From: Bacillota bacterium
GTDB taxonomy: Bacteria > Bacillota > Clostridia > Peptostreptococcales > Anaerovoracaceae
Length of the DNA: 64,000 bases
Direction: 5' to 3'
Assembly: GCA_017416795.1 (NCBI GenBank)
Contig: JAFQBD010000006.1
Location: 22,634 to 86,633 of the forward strand
A program made the position numbers and the translations under genes. The notes beneath the pieces were generated by a model. The model was not told where the DNA came from. It searched no databases and saw only the letters and a program-made list of their open reading frames with translations. Below, one piece after another: positions 7,123 through 14,163 of the stretch (its first letter is position 1; the number at the start of each line of letters is the position of its first letter).

Positions 7123-9156
7123 ATGAAAACACAAAAAAGCCTTTTTAGAATCATGATGAGCGGACTCATTTGTCTGATGTTCGTAGCGGCAGGGTTATTC
7201 GTGGCCGCTGATCAGGTATCTGCTAAGGTTGCAGGATATCCGTTGTACAAAGACCAGCCAAACGATGAATCCTGGTACTATCCGTCTAGTATTAATATCC
7301 CATTATCAAAAGCGGCTCCCGGAGTTAAGGTAATAGGTGACGGATACATTAGAGGAACTGATGGCGATATTGACTATGACAAATGGGGCTGTGGTTTAAA
7401 AACACCTATATTAAGCCTTGCCAATAACGATGCTGAGAGAGAAACTCAAGTGATCCAAGGCGTTAAGATCGATAAGAAATATATCGTAAGACAGAACATG
7501 ACGAATCTGTTTAATTTCCATAACACCAACCGTTACGTTCAAGGATATCCTGACAACGAGAGAATAAGTTGGCCGTCAGATCCTACTGGGCTTGAGTATT
7601 ATGAATCAGAAGGTCATCGTGTCGATGTGGTGGCTTATGATAAAGACTATGTATATTTCTATTGCAAAGGATATACGAGCTTCGAATTCCCTCAGACTTT
7701 ACAGTGCCATGCATGGACTTTAACGCAGAGCCATCCTGCAGGTTTCTATAAAATAGACAGAGATTACGTTATTCTCGATTTAAATAAATACAAAGAGTGG
7801 ACTACTTCTCCGGTTGTAGCAAAAGGCCAAGTAATTGTTGGAAGGCTGCAGCTTCATCCATATCCGGGCAGAGTTGATTCGGGACATATCGAGGTTCATG
7901 CAAATAATTCAACCGTGGAATTGCTGTCCAAGACACCTGTAAAATCCAAGACTCCGGATAAGGATGGCAATACAACTTACTACAAAGTTGTTGCGTATGA
8001 AGAAAATGGTAAATACCGTGTGGGATATATGAACTCTAAATATGTGAATGCAACTACTTATGAAACGCTTCCGGCAGGATACACTAGAGGCGAAGTTGCG
8101 AACGCCGGCACTAACGATGATATTCCACTTTATTCAGCAAAGAATTCTACTATAAAATCAGGACACATTTATCAAGTTGGAGCAAAAATAGATATCAATT
8201 TGGCGAAGTCTGACAGTAATTGGACAGCTATCGCTTTTAATGGCGGTGTTTATTATCTTCCTGCTAAATATACTAAATATGAAATTGACACAGTGAATGT
8301 AAAAAATGTTGTAAACAACGAATTTACGATGACTTGGTCTAAGATTCCTCAGAAGTGCCGAGTTGAGCTGGTAGATAAGGGCACAGGGAAAGTAATAAGA
8401 ACAATTACAGGCATTACCGGTAATGAAGCAAAGGTTGTTGCTTCAGATTGGAAAAAGGTATCGCAAAAGGATGGATTCCAGAGGATAGCTGTTAAAGTTG
8501 CTGCTGACTACGGCAAAGACTACGTTTATAAAATAAAGGAAATCGCTAGACCGGGAAAACCTGCATATGCACCGAAAGAAGATGGCGTTTTCAACAATAC
8601 TATTATTATAGACACGTATCCATCATACAAACTTCAGTACTCAACAAGCAGCACCTTTAAAAATGCTAAAACAATAAAAGCTGCCCAAAACACAAAAAAT
8701 AAAAAGGCATACGAGACTAAAATATCAGGACTTAAGAAAAATACTACATACTATGTGAGATATGCAGTCTGGGCTACAGGAAATACTCTTAGTGGAACAA
8801 GAGAAGTTACCGGAGATTGGTCGCCTGTACTGAAGGTAAAGACAAAGAACTGGAACGTATATGCACCGACCCTCAAATCAGTAACCGGATCCAAAAAAGC
8901 AGTAACTGTTAAGTGGGCTAAGTCTAAGAAAAAAGGTGGCAAGCTCTATGGTTTCCAGGTTCAGGTAGCAACAAATAAGAAGTTTACTAAGAATAAGAAA
9001 ACAATAACATTAGCAACCTCAGGTAAAAAATCTTGGAAAGTAACGGGCTTAAAGAAAAAGACAAAATACTATGTTAGAGTACGAGGATATGAAGATGTAG
9101 GTGTTGAAAAGTATTATTCAAGCTGGAGTAAAGTTAAGAGTGTAAAGACTAAGTAA
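7123..9156 (+). CDS. Secreted surface protein with C-terminal fibronectin-III-like repeats
   Basis: A 677-residue exported protein. It has a clear signal peptide: KTQK basic start, hydrophobic core at about 10-28, and a likely cut after VSA at residue 34. Residues about 35-270 form an unrecognised N-terminal domain rich in Tyr and Trp. About 270-390 contains a stretch resembling SH3-like or copper-amine-oxidase-like wall domains (YYKVVAYEENGKYRVGYM). From about 395 there are three FN3-like units, the last two marked by KKNTTYYVRYAVW and KKKTKYYVRVRGYE followed by SWSKVKSVKTK. No LPXTG, SLH or TM anchor is seen, so it is released or held noncovalently. A strong SD (TAGGAGG) precedes the ATG. 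Lys-rich, AT-rich codon use suggests an accessory gene. Function unknown. Confidence 0.85.
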   Translation: MKTQKSLFRIMMSGLICLMFVAAGLFVAADQVSAKVAGYPLYKDQPNDESWYYPSSINIPLSKAAPGVKVIGDGYIRGTDGDIDYDKWGCGLKTPILSLANNDAERETQVIQGVKIDKKYIVRQNMTNLFNFHNTNRYVQGYPDNERISWPSDPTGLEYYESEGHRVDVVAYDKDYVYFYCKGYTSFEFPQTLQCHAWTLTQSHPAGFYKIDRDYVILDLNKYKEWTTSPVVAKGQVIVGRLQLHPYPGRVDSGHIEVHANNSTVELLSKTPVKSKTPDKDGNTTYYKVVAYEENGKYRVGYMNSKYVNATTYETLPAGYTRGEVANAGTNDDIPLYSAKNSTIKSGHIYQVGAKIDINLAKSDSNWTAIAFNGGVYYLPAKYTKYEIDTVNVKNVVNNEFTMTWSKIPQKCRVELVDKGTGKVIRTITGITGNEAKVVASDWKKVSQKDGFQRIAVKVAADYGKDYVYKIKEIARPGKPAYAPKEDGVFNNTIIIDTYPSYKLQYSTSSTFKNAKTIKAAQNTKNKKAYETKISGLKKNTTYYVRYAVWATGNTLSGTREVTGDWSPVLKVKTKNWNVYAPTLKSVTGSKKAVTVKWAKSKKKGGKLYGFQVQVATNKKFTKNKKTITLATSGKKSWKVTGLKKKTKYYVRVRGYEDVGVEKYYSSWSKVKSVKTK

Positions 9157-9166
9157 TAAAATTATT

Positions 9167-9306
9167 GATATGATTTGTTATGTAATGAAATCGGCACATA
9201 TAAATTAAAAACAACAAGAAACGTTCCAGATGGATATTATTACATAAAGGTTGAATAGAATGGTGGTTCCTGGAATGCTAAATGGCAGGAAACATATAGG
9301 AAATAA
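9167..9306 (+). pseudogene. Decayed tail of an unknown gene with an in-frame TAG
   Basis: One frame reads NEIGTYKLKTTRNVPDGYYY, continues to a TAG at 9256-9258, then continues NGGSWNAKWQETYRK to TAA at 9304-9306. The Tyr/Trp-rich text on both sides of the TAG looks protein-like and not random, and a terminator follows. There is no start or SD. It may be the C-terminus of another surface protein. Weakly supported. Confidence 0.35.
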
Positions 9307-9337
9307 TTCATCATCAATAGCATAAGCAATTATAGTA

Positions 9338-9378
9338 AAACAGCAGGACTTTTTCTCACAGGTTCTGCTGTTTAGTTT
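9338..9378 (+). terminator. Intrinsic terminator downstream of the surface protein
   Basis: A 12-bp stem (9338-9349 with 9362-9373, one G-U) encloses a 12-base loop. The right arm ends in TTTAGTTT, so the T tract is imperfect. Confidence 0.6.
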
Positions 9379-9600
9379 AAACACCGGTCGCCCTCTCCTG
9401 GGCTCCCGGGATCCGTTTATCATCCATGCACGCCTGATAGCTGTCAAACGAGTATGCTGCAGGTACTCGTTGCCAGCGGCGGTGTAGAGGGACGAAAGTC
9501 AGCATAAAGATGCTTATACGGAGGAAGACGATGTTCTTCATCTTTTGTATTGCCCGCTGCAGTGGTATGATGATCAGGAAATAACAAGGATTCCTAAATA
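9379..9600 (+). other. GC-rich, hairpin-dense block of unknown nature
   Basis: This stretch stands out from its AT-rich surroundings. Several hairpins lie in series: ACGAGTA/TACTCGT (9448-9454 with 9464-9470), GAC-GAAA-GTC with a GNRA-type loop at about 9491-9500, AGCAT/ATGCT around AAAG just after it, and GAAGA/TCTTC at about 9524-9539. The minus strand has a 54-codon ORF (9541 to 9377) without a convincing SD, and the + strand has a 37-codon open run ending in TAA at about 9600. Neither resembles a family I know. It may be a structured RNA or a fragment of imported DNA. No promoter or terminator clearly belongs to it. Confidence 0.3.
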
Positions 9601-9668
9601 AAGAAAAAAATTATAAAAAATTTTTATCTATAAAAAACATCAGCATAGTCTAATACGATAGAATTGTA

Positions 9669-9697
9669 TTGTAATAGTATTCTGCGAATTATATAAT
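9669..9697 (+). promoter_or_regulatory. Sigma-A type promoter upstream of the small membrane protein
   Basis: TTGTAA (9669-9674), 17-base spacer, TATAAT (9692-9697), about 80 bases before the ATG at 9777. Confidence 0.6.
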
Positions 9698-9776
9698 GAA
9701 TTCACAAAATGAATTTACAACTTTAGATGATAATATACCTATTTCATGATGTAAGTTAAAGTAAAGAGGTATTACA

Positions 9777-10190
9777 ATGATCATTAAAATCATATTAGCA
9801 ATCAGCTGTATAGTATTCTTTGGTTGCATTTTACGTTCATACCATAAAGATAAAGCTTCGACCATTAAGACATTGGCGTTTGTTTTACTTGTTTATGTAA
9901 TTTCATCAGCTATTTCTGTAATTTTAATCACAACAGGTATCGCTGACCATTTTTATAGAACCTTGGAAACTCAGAACCATGTCAGTATTTTAGAAAGAAT
10001 CAAAGACACAAATACATCCACAGAAGAAGAAACGATGGAAATTAATGAAAAAGATATATCCGATCCAGATAACTATATTCTGGGTGATAATATGAAGAAA
10101 TTTGATTGTTTTGTTCCTTCAGACATTGTTGAAGCCTTTGAAAGCTTTATTGATGTTGAGTCTGAATATCAAACCTTTTTAAAAGAATAA
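9777..10190 (+). CDS. Small membrane protein of unknown function
   Basis: A 137-residue protein I do not recognise. Two hydrophobic segments (about residues 2-19 and 32-54) are joined by a short basic loop (RSYHKDKAS). A hydrophilic, acidic C-terminal half follows (EEETMEINEKDISDPD, then a Phe/Glu-rich end), so it is probably a two-TM protein with a soluble tail. SD AGAGG lies 9 bases before the ATG, and a good promoter is at 9669-9697. Codon use is much more AT-rich (AAT, ATT, AAA) than in the exporter that follows 35 bases later, which suggests a recent import. It may be co-transcribed with that exporter. Confidence 0.75.
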   Translation: MIIKIILAISCIVFFGCILRSYHKDKASTIKTLAFVLLVYVISSAISVILITTGIADHFYRTLETQNHVSILERIKDTNTSTEEETMEINEKDISDPDNYILGDNMKKFDCFVPSDIVEAFESFIDVESEYQTFLKE

Positions 10191-10225
10191 CCAATTTAAA
10201 TACATAAAGCATGACTTAAAATATA

Positions 10226-11974
10226 ATGACAATTATGAGAAACAAAGACTTCACAAAACGACCTTTGCAGGTCTTCATAAGTTATTTCAAACCGCATTAC
10301 AAGCTGTTCATCTTAGACCTCAGCTGTGCACTGATCGCATCTCTTATCGATCTGGCGTTTCCGCTGGTGGCAAGAAGGGCGATGTATGATATGCTACCGG
10401 GCAAGGAGTATCATACGTTCTTCACGGTGATGATCATTGTGGCACTGGCTTTCCTGATCAGGGTAGCGATGAACTATACTATAACGTATTGGGGTCATAT
10501 GTTTGGCGTGAGAGTTGAGGCTGACCTGAGAGATGATCTGTTTTCACACATTCAGACTCTCGATTTCAAATTCTTTGATAAGAACAAGACAGGGCAGCTG
10601 ATGAATAGGATGACGGGGGACTTGTTTGAGATCACTGAACTGGCGCATCACGGTCCGGAGGATCTGTTCATTGCAGCTATCACCATAATAGGTTCAGCTA
10701 TCATCATGGCTTCCATTCAGTGGCAGCTGGCACTTCTTATTATAATCATCATTCCGATTTTCCTGTTTATCGTTATCTTATGCAGGAGAAGGATGTCGCT
10801 TACATCAAAAAGAGTGAAGGTCAAGATGGCTGAGATAAACGGTGAGATCGAATCGGGTCTTTCGGGCATCAGGACTTCTAAGGCGTTTGCCAATGAAAGC
10901 GCAGATTATAATAAATTCGCAACTGCCAACGAACAGTTCAAGACGGCCAAGTGCGACACTTATAAGGCTTTCGGTACATTCAATTCAAGCCTTGAGTATT
11001 TCCTCTGTATCATGCCTGTAGCCATATTGGCATGCGGCGGATGGCTGATCATGAGAGATGATATGGATTATGTGGATCTGATCACGTTCTATCTTTTCGT
11101 CAGCACATTCATCAATCCGCTGAGGAAACTCTCTAACTTCGCTGAATTGTTCATGAATGGTTGGGCAGGATTGTCAAGATTCATAGATGTGATGCGTATG
11201 GAACCGGATATCAAAGATCCGGCGGAGCCAAAAGAATTTTGCGTACAGGAAGGCGCCATAACTTTCGAAAGAGTGCGCTTTGCATATAACGAAGATGTGG
11301 AAGTGCTTCACGACATAAACCTTGATATAGAAGGCGGCAAGTCGATAGCTATAGTAGGACCTTCGGGAGGCGGAAAGAGCACTCTGTGCCAGCTTATCCC
11401 GAGATTTTATGACGTGAACGAAGGATGCATCAAGATCGATGGTATCGACATCAGAGACATGAAAAAGTCAGAGCTTCGTAAAGCTATCGGTATCATTCAG
11501 CAAGACGTATTCCTCTATGCCGACACTATCATGGAAAACATCAGATACGGCAGACCGGATGCTACTGATGAAGAAGTCATGGAAGCGGCTAAGAAGGCTG
11601 AGATATATGATGATATCATGGATATGCCGGATAAATTTGATACTTATACAGGTGAGAGAGGCGTGCTGCTCAGCGGCGGTCAGAAGCAGAGAGTGGCGAT
11701 CGCTCGTATCTTCCTCAAGAATCCGCCTATACTGATACTTGATGAGGCGACTTCGGCTCTGGATACAGTGACCGAATCGAAGATCCAGCAGGCCTTCGAT
11801 AAATTGGCTGAAGGCAGGACGTCTATAATCATAGCTCACAGACTGTCTACTATCAAAAATGTTGACAGGATAGTGCTGATCGATGAAGGCGTGATAGCTG
11901 AAGAGGGCACGCATGATGAACTGATGGTTATAGATGGCAAATATGCCGAACTTTACCGCGTTAATATGATATGA
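10226..11974 (+). CDS. ABC exporter half-transporter (fused membrane and ATPase domains)
   Basis: A 582-residue MsbA/BmrA-type exporter. The N-terminal half has six membrane spans (about 20-320), including the FDKNKTGQLMNRMTGD coupling-helix region typical of the type-1 exporter fold. The C-terminal ATPase has Walker A GPSGGGKST near residue 378, a Q-loop IIQQDVFLY, signature LSGGQKQR, Walker B ILILDEATSALD and the H-loop AHR. It would act as a homodimer, or pair with another half not present here, moving lipids, drugs or peptides outward. No SD precedes the ATG at 10226; the ATG three codons on is an alternative. It ends just before the 6S RNA promoter. Confidence 0.93.
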   Translation: MTIMRNKDFTKRPLQVFISYFKPHYKLFILDLSCALIASLIDLAFPLVARRAMYDMLPGKEYHTFFTVMIIVALAFLIRVAMNYTITYWGHMFGVRVEADLRDDLFSHIQTLDFKFFDKNKTGQLMNRMTGDLFEITELAHHGPEDLFIAAITIIGSAIIMASIQWQLALLIIIIIPIFLFIVILCRRRMSLTSKRVKVKMAEINGEIESGLSGIRTSKAFANESADYNKFATANEQFKTAKCDTYKAFGTFNSSLEYFLCIMPVAILACGGWLIMRDDMDYVDLITFYLFVSTFINPLRKLSNFAELFMNGWAGLSRFIDVMRMEPDIKDPAEPKEFCVQEGAITFERVRFAYNEDVEVLHDINLDIEGGKSIAIVGPSGGGKSTLCQLIPRFYDVNEGCIKIDGIDIRDMKKSELRKAIGIIQQDVFLYADTIMENIRYGRPDATDEEVMEAAKKAEIYDDIMDMPDKFDTYTGERGVLLSGGQKQRVAIARIFLKNPPILILDEATSALDTVTESKIQQAFDKLAEGRTSIIIAHRLSTIKNVDRIVLIDEGVIAEEGTHDELMVIDGKYAELYRVNMI

Positions 11975-11980
11975 TTTGAC

Positions 11981-12009
11981 TTGCATTTTCCAAATGTTGT
12001 TTTTATAAT
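11981..12009 (+). promoter_or_regulatory. Promoter of the 6S RNA gene
   Basis: TTGCAT (11981-11986), 17-base spacer, TATAAT (12004-12009), predicting a start near 12016. A second TATAAT at 12026-12031 has no good -35 but would start transcription at about 12038, nearer the conserved 5' end of the RNA. Confidence 0.55.
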
Positions 12010-12033
12010 ATAAGAGCAGACAGCATATAATAG

Positions 12034-12172
12034 TAATAGATCCTGAAGTGTGCGTTGAGGAGTTTATAATTCAACCTACGTAACGACATTGGGAGCCCGA
12101 GTTTCCGTCGTGGATGTCAAGCCTCCTTCGAGTGGAAGGCAGAAGCAAGAACAGGGCACCCCCCTATCAGTG
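12034..12172 (+). ncRNA. ssrS: 6S RNA
   Basis: 6S RNA binds the sigma-70/sigma-A RNA polymerase holoenzyme, mimicking an open promoter, and dampens transcription in stationary phase. The sequence shows the Firmicutes hallmarks in order: TCCTGAAGTGTGCGTTG near the 5' end, AACCTACGTAACG, TTGGGAGCCCGA, the GTGGATGTCAAGCCTCC segment, a GAGTGGAAGGC hairpin, and the closing GCAAGAACAGGGCACC. The terminal arms (ATAG..GTG at the 5' end, CAC..CTAT at the 3' end) can pair. It lies between the ABC exporter and the FNT gene with its own promoter and terminator. The ends are estimated to within about 20 bases. Confidence 0.88.
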
Positions 12173-12178
12173 ATAGGG
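12162..12178. repeat. Perfect palindrome identical over 15 bases to the Tn10 tetO core
   Basis: CCCTATCA-G-TGATAGGG is an 8-bp inverted repeat around one base. CCCTATCAGTGATAG is shared with the classical TetR operator. It overlaps the 3' end of the 6S RNA. It could be a TetR-family operator, an RNA processing hairpin, or coincidence from the 6S closing-stem sequence. Confidence 0.4.
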
Positions 12179-12190
12179 TGTGAATTATTT

Positions 12191-12219
12191 ATCCTTGACG
12201 GCATGTCGGGATTTTTTTT
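12191..12219 (+). terminator. Intrinsic terminator of the 6S RNA
   Basis: A stem of ATCCTTGAC (12191-12199) with GTCGGGAT (12205-12212), one bulge and a GGCAT loop, is followed by eight Ts. Confidence 0.75.
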
Positions 12220-12319
12220 GCCATAATTTTGGACATAAAATGTATTTCAACTTTAATGGAAGATTTAAGTGTGGTAAAATTAAACAGATATATTTCAGTA
12301 ATATAAGGAGAACGTACTA

Positions 12320-13135
12320 TTGAAAGCATTAACATCGAAGGAAATCCTGGACAAGGTATCAGACTCATCTATCAATAAGGCAGGAGGCAGTTTCAAGGCC
12401 ATCTTCCTGCTGGCGATACTTGCAGGAGCTTATATAGCTATAGGAGGATTCGCATCGACTATGGCATCATACAATCTGACTTCAGATCCTGCTACATTCG
12501 GGCTTGGCAGGCTCGTAGCCGGCTGTGTATTCCCGGTTGGTCTTATGATGGTAGTTCTGTGCGGTGCAGAGCTGTTTACAGGTAACTGCCTTATGGTTAC
12601 GGGAGTAGCTGATAAGAAGATAGACTTAAAAGGCATGTTCAGAAACTGGGGGATAGTTTACATAGGAAATTTGATAGGCGCGCTGATTTTCGCATATTTC
12701 GTATTCTATACAGATTCACTTGATGCCAGCAATGGGCTTCTTGGTGCTATGGTCATCAAGACGGCTATCGGTAAAGTGAACCTGGACTTCGGTAAGGCTG
12801 TAGTGCTTGGCATCATGTGTAACTGGCTCGTTTGCCTGGCTGTGTGGATGGCTACGGGAGCACAGGCTACAGTGAGCAAGATATTTGCCAGCTTTTTCAT
12901 AATCCTGCCTTTCGTTATCGGCGGATTCGAACACTGTGTTGCCAATATGTATTTTATACCTGTCGGCATGATGGCAGCTACAAACGAAGCTTATGTGAAT
13001 GTATTGGGTCTTGATGTGTCAAGTCTTACTGTCGGTGCCTTTGTTCTTAAGAATCTTGTTCCTGTAACTATTGGAAATATCATCGGCGGAAGCGGATTCG
13101 TAGGAATGATGTACTGGTTGATACATAGAAAATGA
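12320..13135 (+). CDS. Formate/nitrite transporter (FNT) family channel
   Basis: A 271-residue six-span membrane protein of the FocA/NirC family, pentameric pores that pass formate, nitrite, hydrosulfide or similar small anions. Visible features are the long first hydrophobic pair (IFLLAILAGAYIAIGGFAS), the GAELFTGNCLM segment near residues 80-90 and the NWLVCLAVWMA segment at about 165-175, all conserved pore elements. Translation starts at TTG (12320), chosen because AAGGAG lies 9 bases upstream and the N-terminus then has the family length. In an anaerobe, formate export or uptake is the likeliest role, but the substrate cannot be read from the sequence. A weak promoter (TTTAAT, 17 bases, TAAAAT at 12275-12280) precedes it. 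Confidence 0.92.
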   Translation: MKALTSKEILDKVSDSSINKAGGSFKAIFLLAILAGAYIAIGGFASTMASYNLTSDPATFGLGRLVAGCVFPVGLMMVVLCGAELFTGNCLMVTGVADKKIDLKGMFRNWGIVYIGNLIGALIFAYFVFYTDSLDASNGLLGAMVIKTAIGKVNLDFGKAVVLGIMCNWLVCLAVWMATGAQATVSKIFASFFIILPFVIGGFEHCVANMYFIPVGMMAATNEAYVNVLGLDVSSLTVGAFVLKNLVPVTIGNIIGGSGFVGMMYWLIHRK

Positions 13136-13159
13136 TCTAAGGAGCATCGAAGAATTCAG

Positions 13160-14134
13160 ATGAACAGAGAGTACATGAAAGAAATCGAAATCAATGAAAT
13201 AGAAGGATTTCGCATAGGTAATTCACAGGATAAGGAGGGCGGTACAGGTTGTACCGCCATTTTGTGTGATGAGGGCGCTGCAGCCGGAGTCGATGTACGC
13301 GGCGGCGGCCCTGCTACAAGAGAAACTGATCTTCTGGATCCTGTGAAAATGGTCGATAAAGTCCATGCCGTTTTACTTTCGGGAGGCAGTGCTTACGGGC
13401 TTGATGCTGCGACGGGAGTCATGAAGTATCTGGAGGAGAAGAATATAGGATTTGATGTGGGCATTGGAAAAGTTCCGATAGTCCCTGCGGCGTGCTTGTT
13501 CGATCTGGTTTCCGGAGATCCAAAGTGCAGACCTGATGCTGGCATGGGATATGAAGCTTGTAAGGCCTCTGAAAAGGAAAGGGTTGAGCAAGGAAATTTC
13601 GGTGCAGGTACAGGTGCCACTATCGGCAAGTTCTTAGGGCTTGAACGCCTTATGAAAGGCGGACTTGGTACATGCGCAGTACAGATAGGCGATTTGAAGG
13701 TTGGCGCTGTTGTTGCCGTGAACTGTCTCGGCGATGTGTATGATATTGATACAGGTAAGCAGATGGCAGGTATATTGACAGAAGATAAATCAGCACTTGC
13801 CAATACACGTGAGATCATGTGGAGTTCCATCGAACAGCCTAAAAATGTGTTTGAGGGCAACACCACTATAGGATGCATCATCACCAATGCTAAATTGACT
13901 AAATCTCAGTGCAGCAAGATGGCGTCTATGGCGCATAACGGATATGCTTTAGCCATCAAGCCGGTACATACTTCGGCGGACGGAGACACTATATTTTATC
14001 TTGCAAAAGGCGATGTAGATGTAAATCCCGACGCTCTCGGTGATCTTGGAGCCTACGTGATGGCTAAGGCTATAGGTGAAGGTGTAAAGAATGCAGTATC
14101 TGCATATGGTTTCAAAGCCATGTGCGATCTTTGA
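13160..14134 (+). CDS. P1-family (DmpA/NylC-like, MEROPS S58) peptidase
   Basis: A 324-residue N-terminal-nucleophile hydrolase. Family members are self-cleaving aminopeptidases or amidases (DmpA, BapA, the nylon oligomer hydrolase NylC). The family text is clear: GCTAILCDEGAAAGVDVRGG near 30-49, LSGGSAYGLDAATG near 73-86, GAGTGATIGK near 148-157. The NTT at 234-236 is where NylC-like enzymes self-cut between Asn and Thr to free the catalytic Thr. No signal peptide, so it is cytoplasmic. The SD GGAG is 15 bases from the first ATG, long enough that the ATG at 13175 is also possible. It lies 24 bases after the FNT gene, so the two may be co-transcribed. The natural substrate is unknown. Confidence 0.88.
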   Translation: MNREYMKEIEINEIEGFRIGNSQDKEGGTGCTAILCDEGAAAGVDVRGGGPATRETDLLDPVKMVDKVHAVLLSGGSAYGLDAATGVMKYLEEKNIGFDVGIGKVPIVPAACLFDLVSGDPKCRPDAGMGYEACKASEKERVEQGNFGAGTGATIGKFLGLERLMKGGLGTCAVQIGDLKVGAVVAVNCLGDVYDIDTGKQMAGILTEDKSALANTREIMWSSIEQPKNVFEGNTTIGCIITNAKLTKSQCSKMASMAHNGYALAIKPVHTSADGDTIFYLAKGDVDVNPDALGDLGAYVMAKAIGEGVKNAVSAYGFKAMCDL

Positions 14135-14163
14135 TATATAATTTTGATAATAAGGTGATAACT

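Noticed and set aside
9370..9460. Cloning-vector contamination, suggested by clustered restriction-like words and AGCTGTCAAAC
   Set aside because: The shared word is only about 11 bases and no longer vector stretch was recognised; left as a check, not a claim.
9377..9541. Minus-strand 54-residue protein (MKNIVFLRI start)
   Set aside because: No SD, odd composition (Arg/Pro-rich), overlap with several RNA-like hairpins and with a + strand frame; not supported as a gene.
14122..14163. Upstream ATG of polA at 14122
   Set aside because: It overlaps the end of the peptidase gene, lacks an SD, and adds residues not found in the Pol I family; the ATG at 14164 has AAGGTGA.
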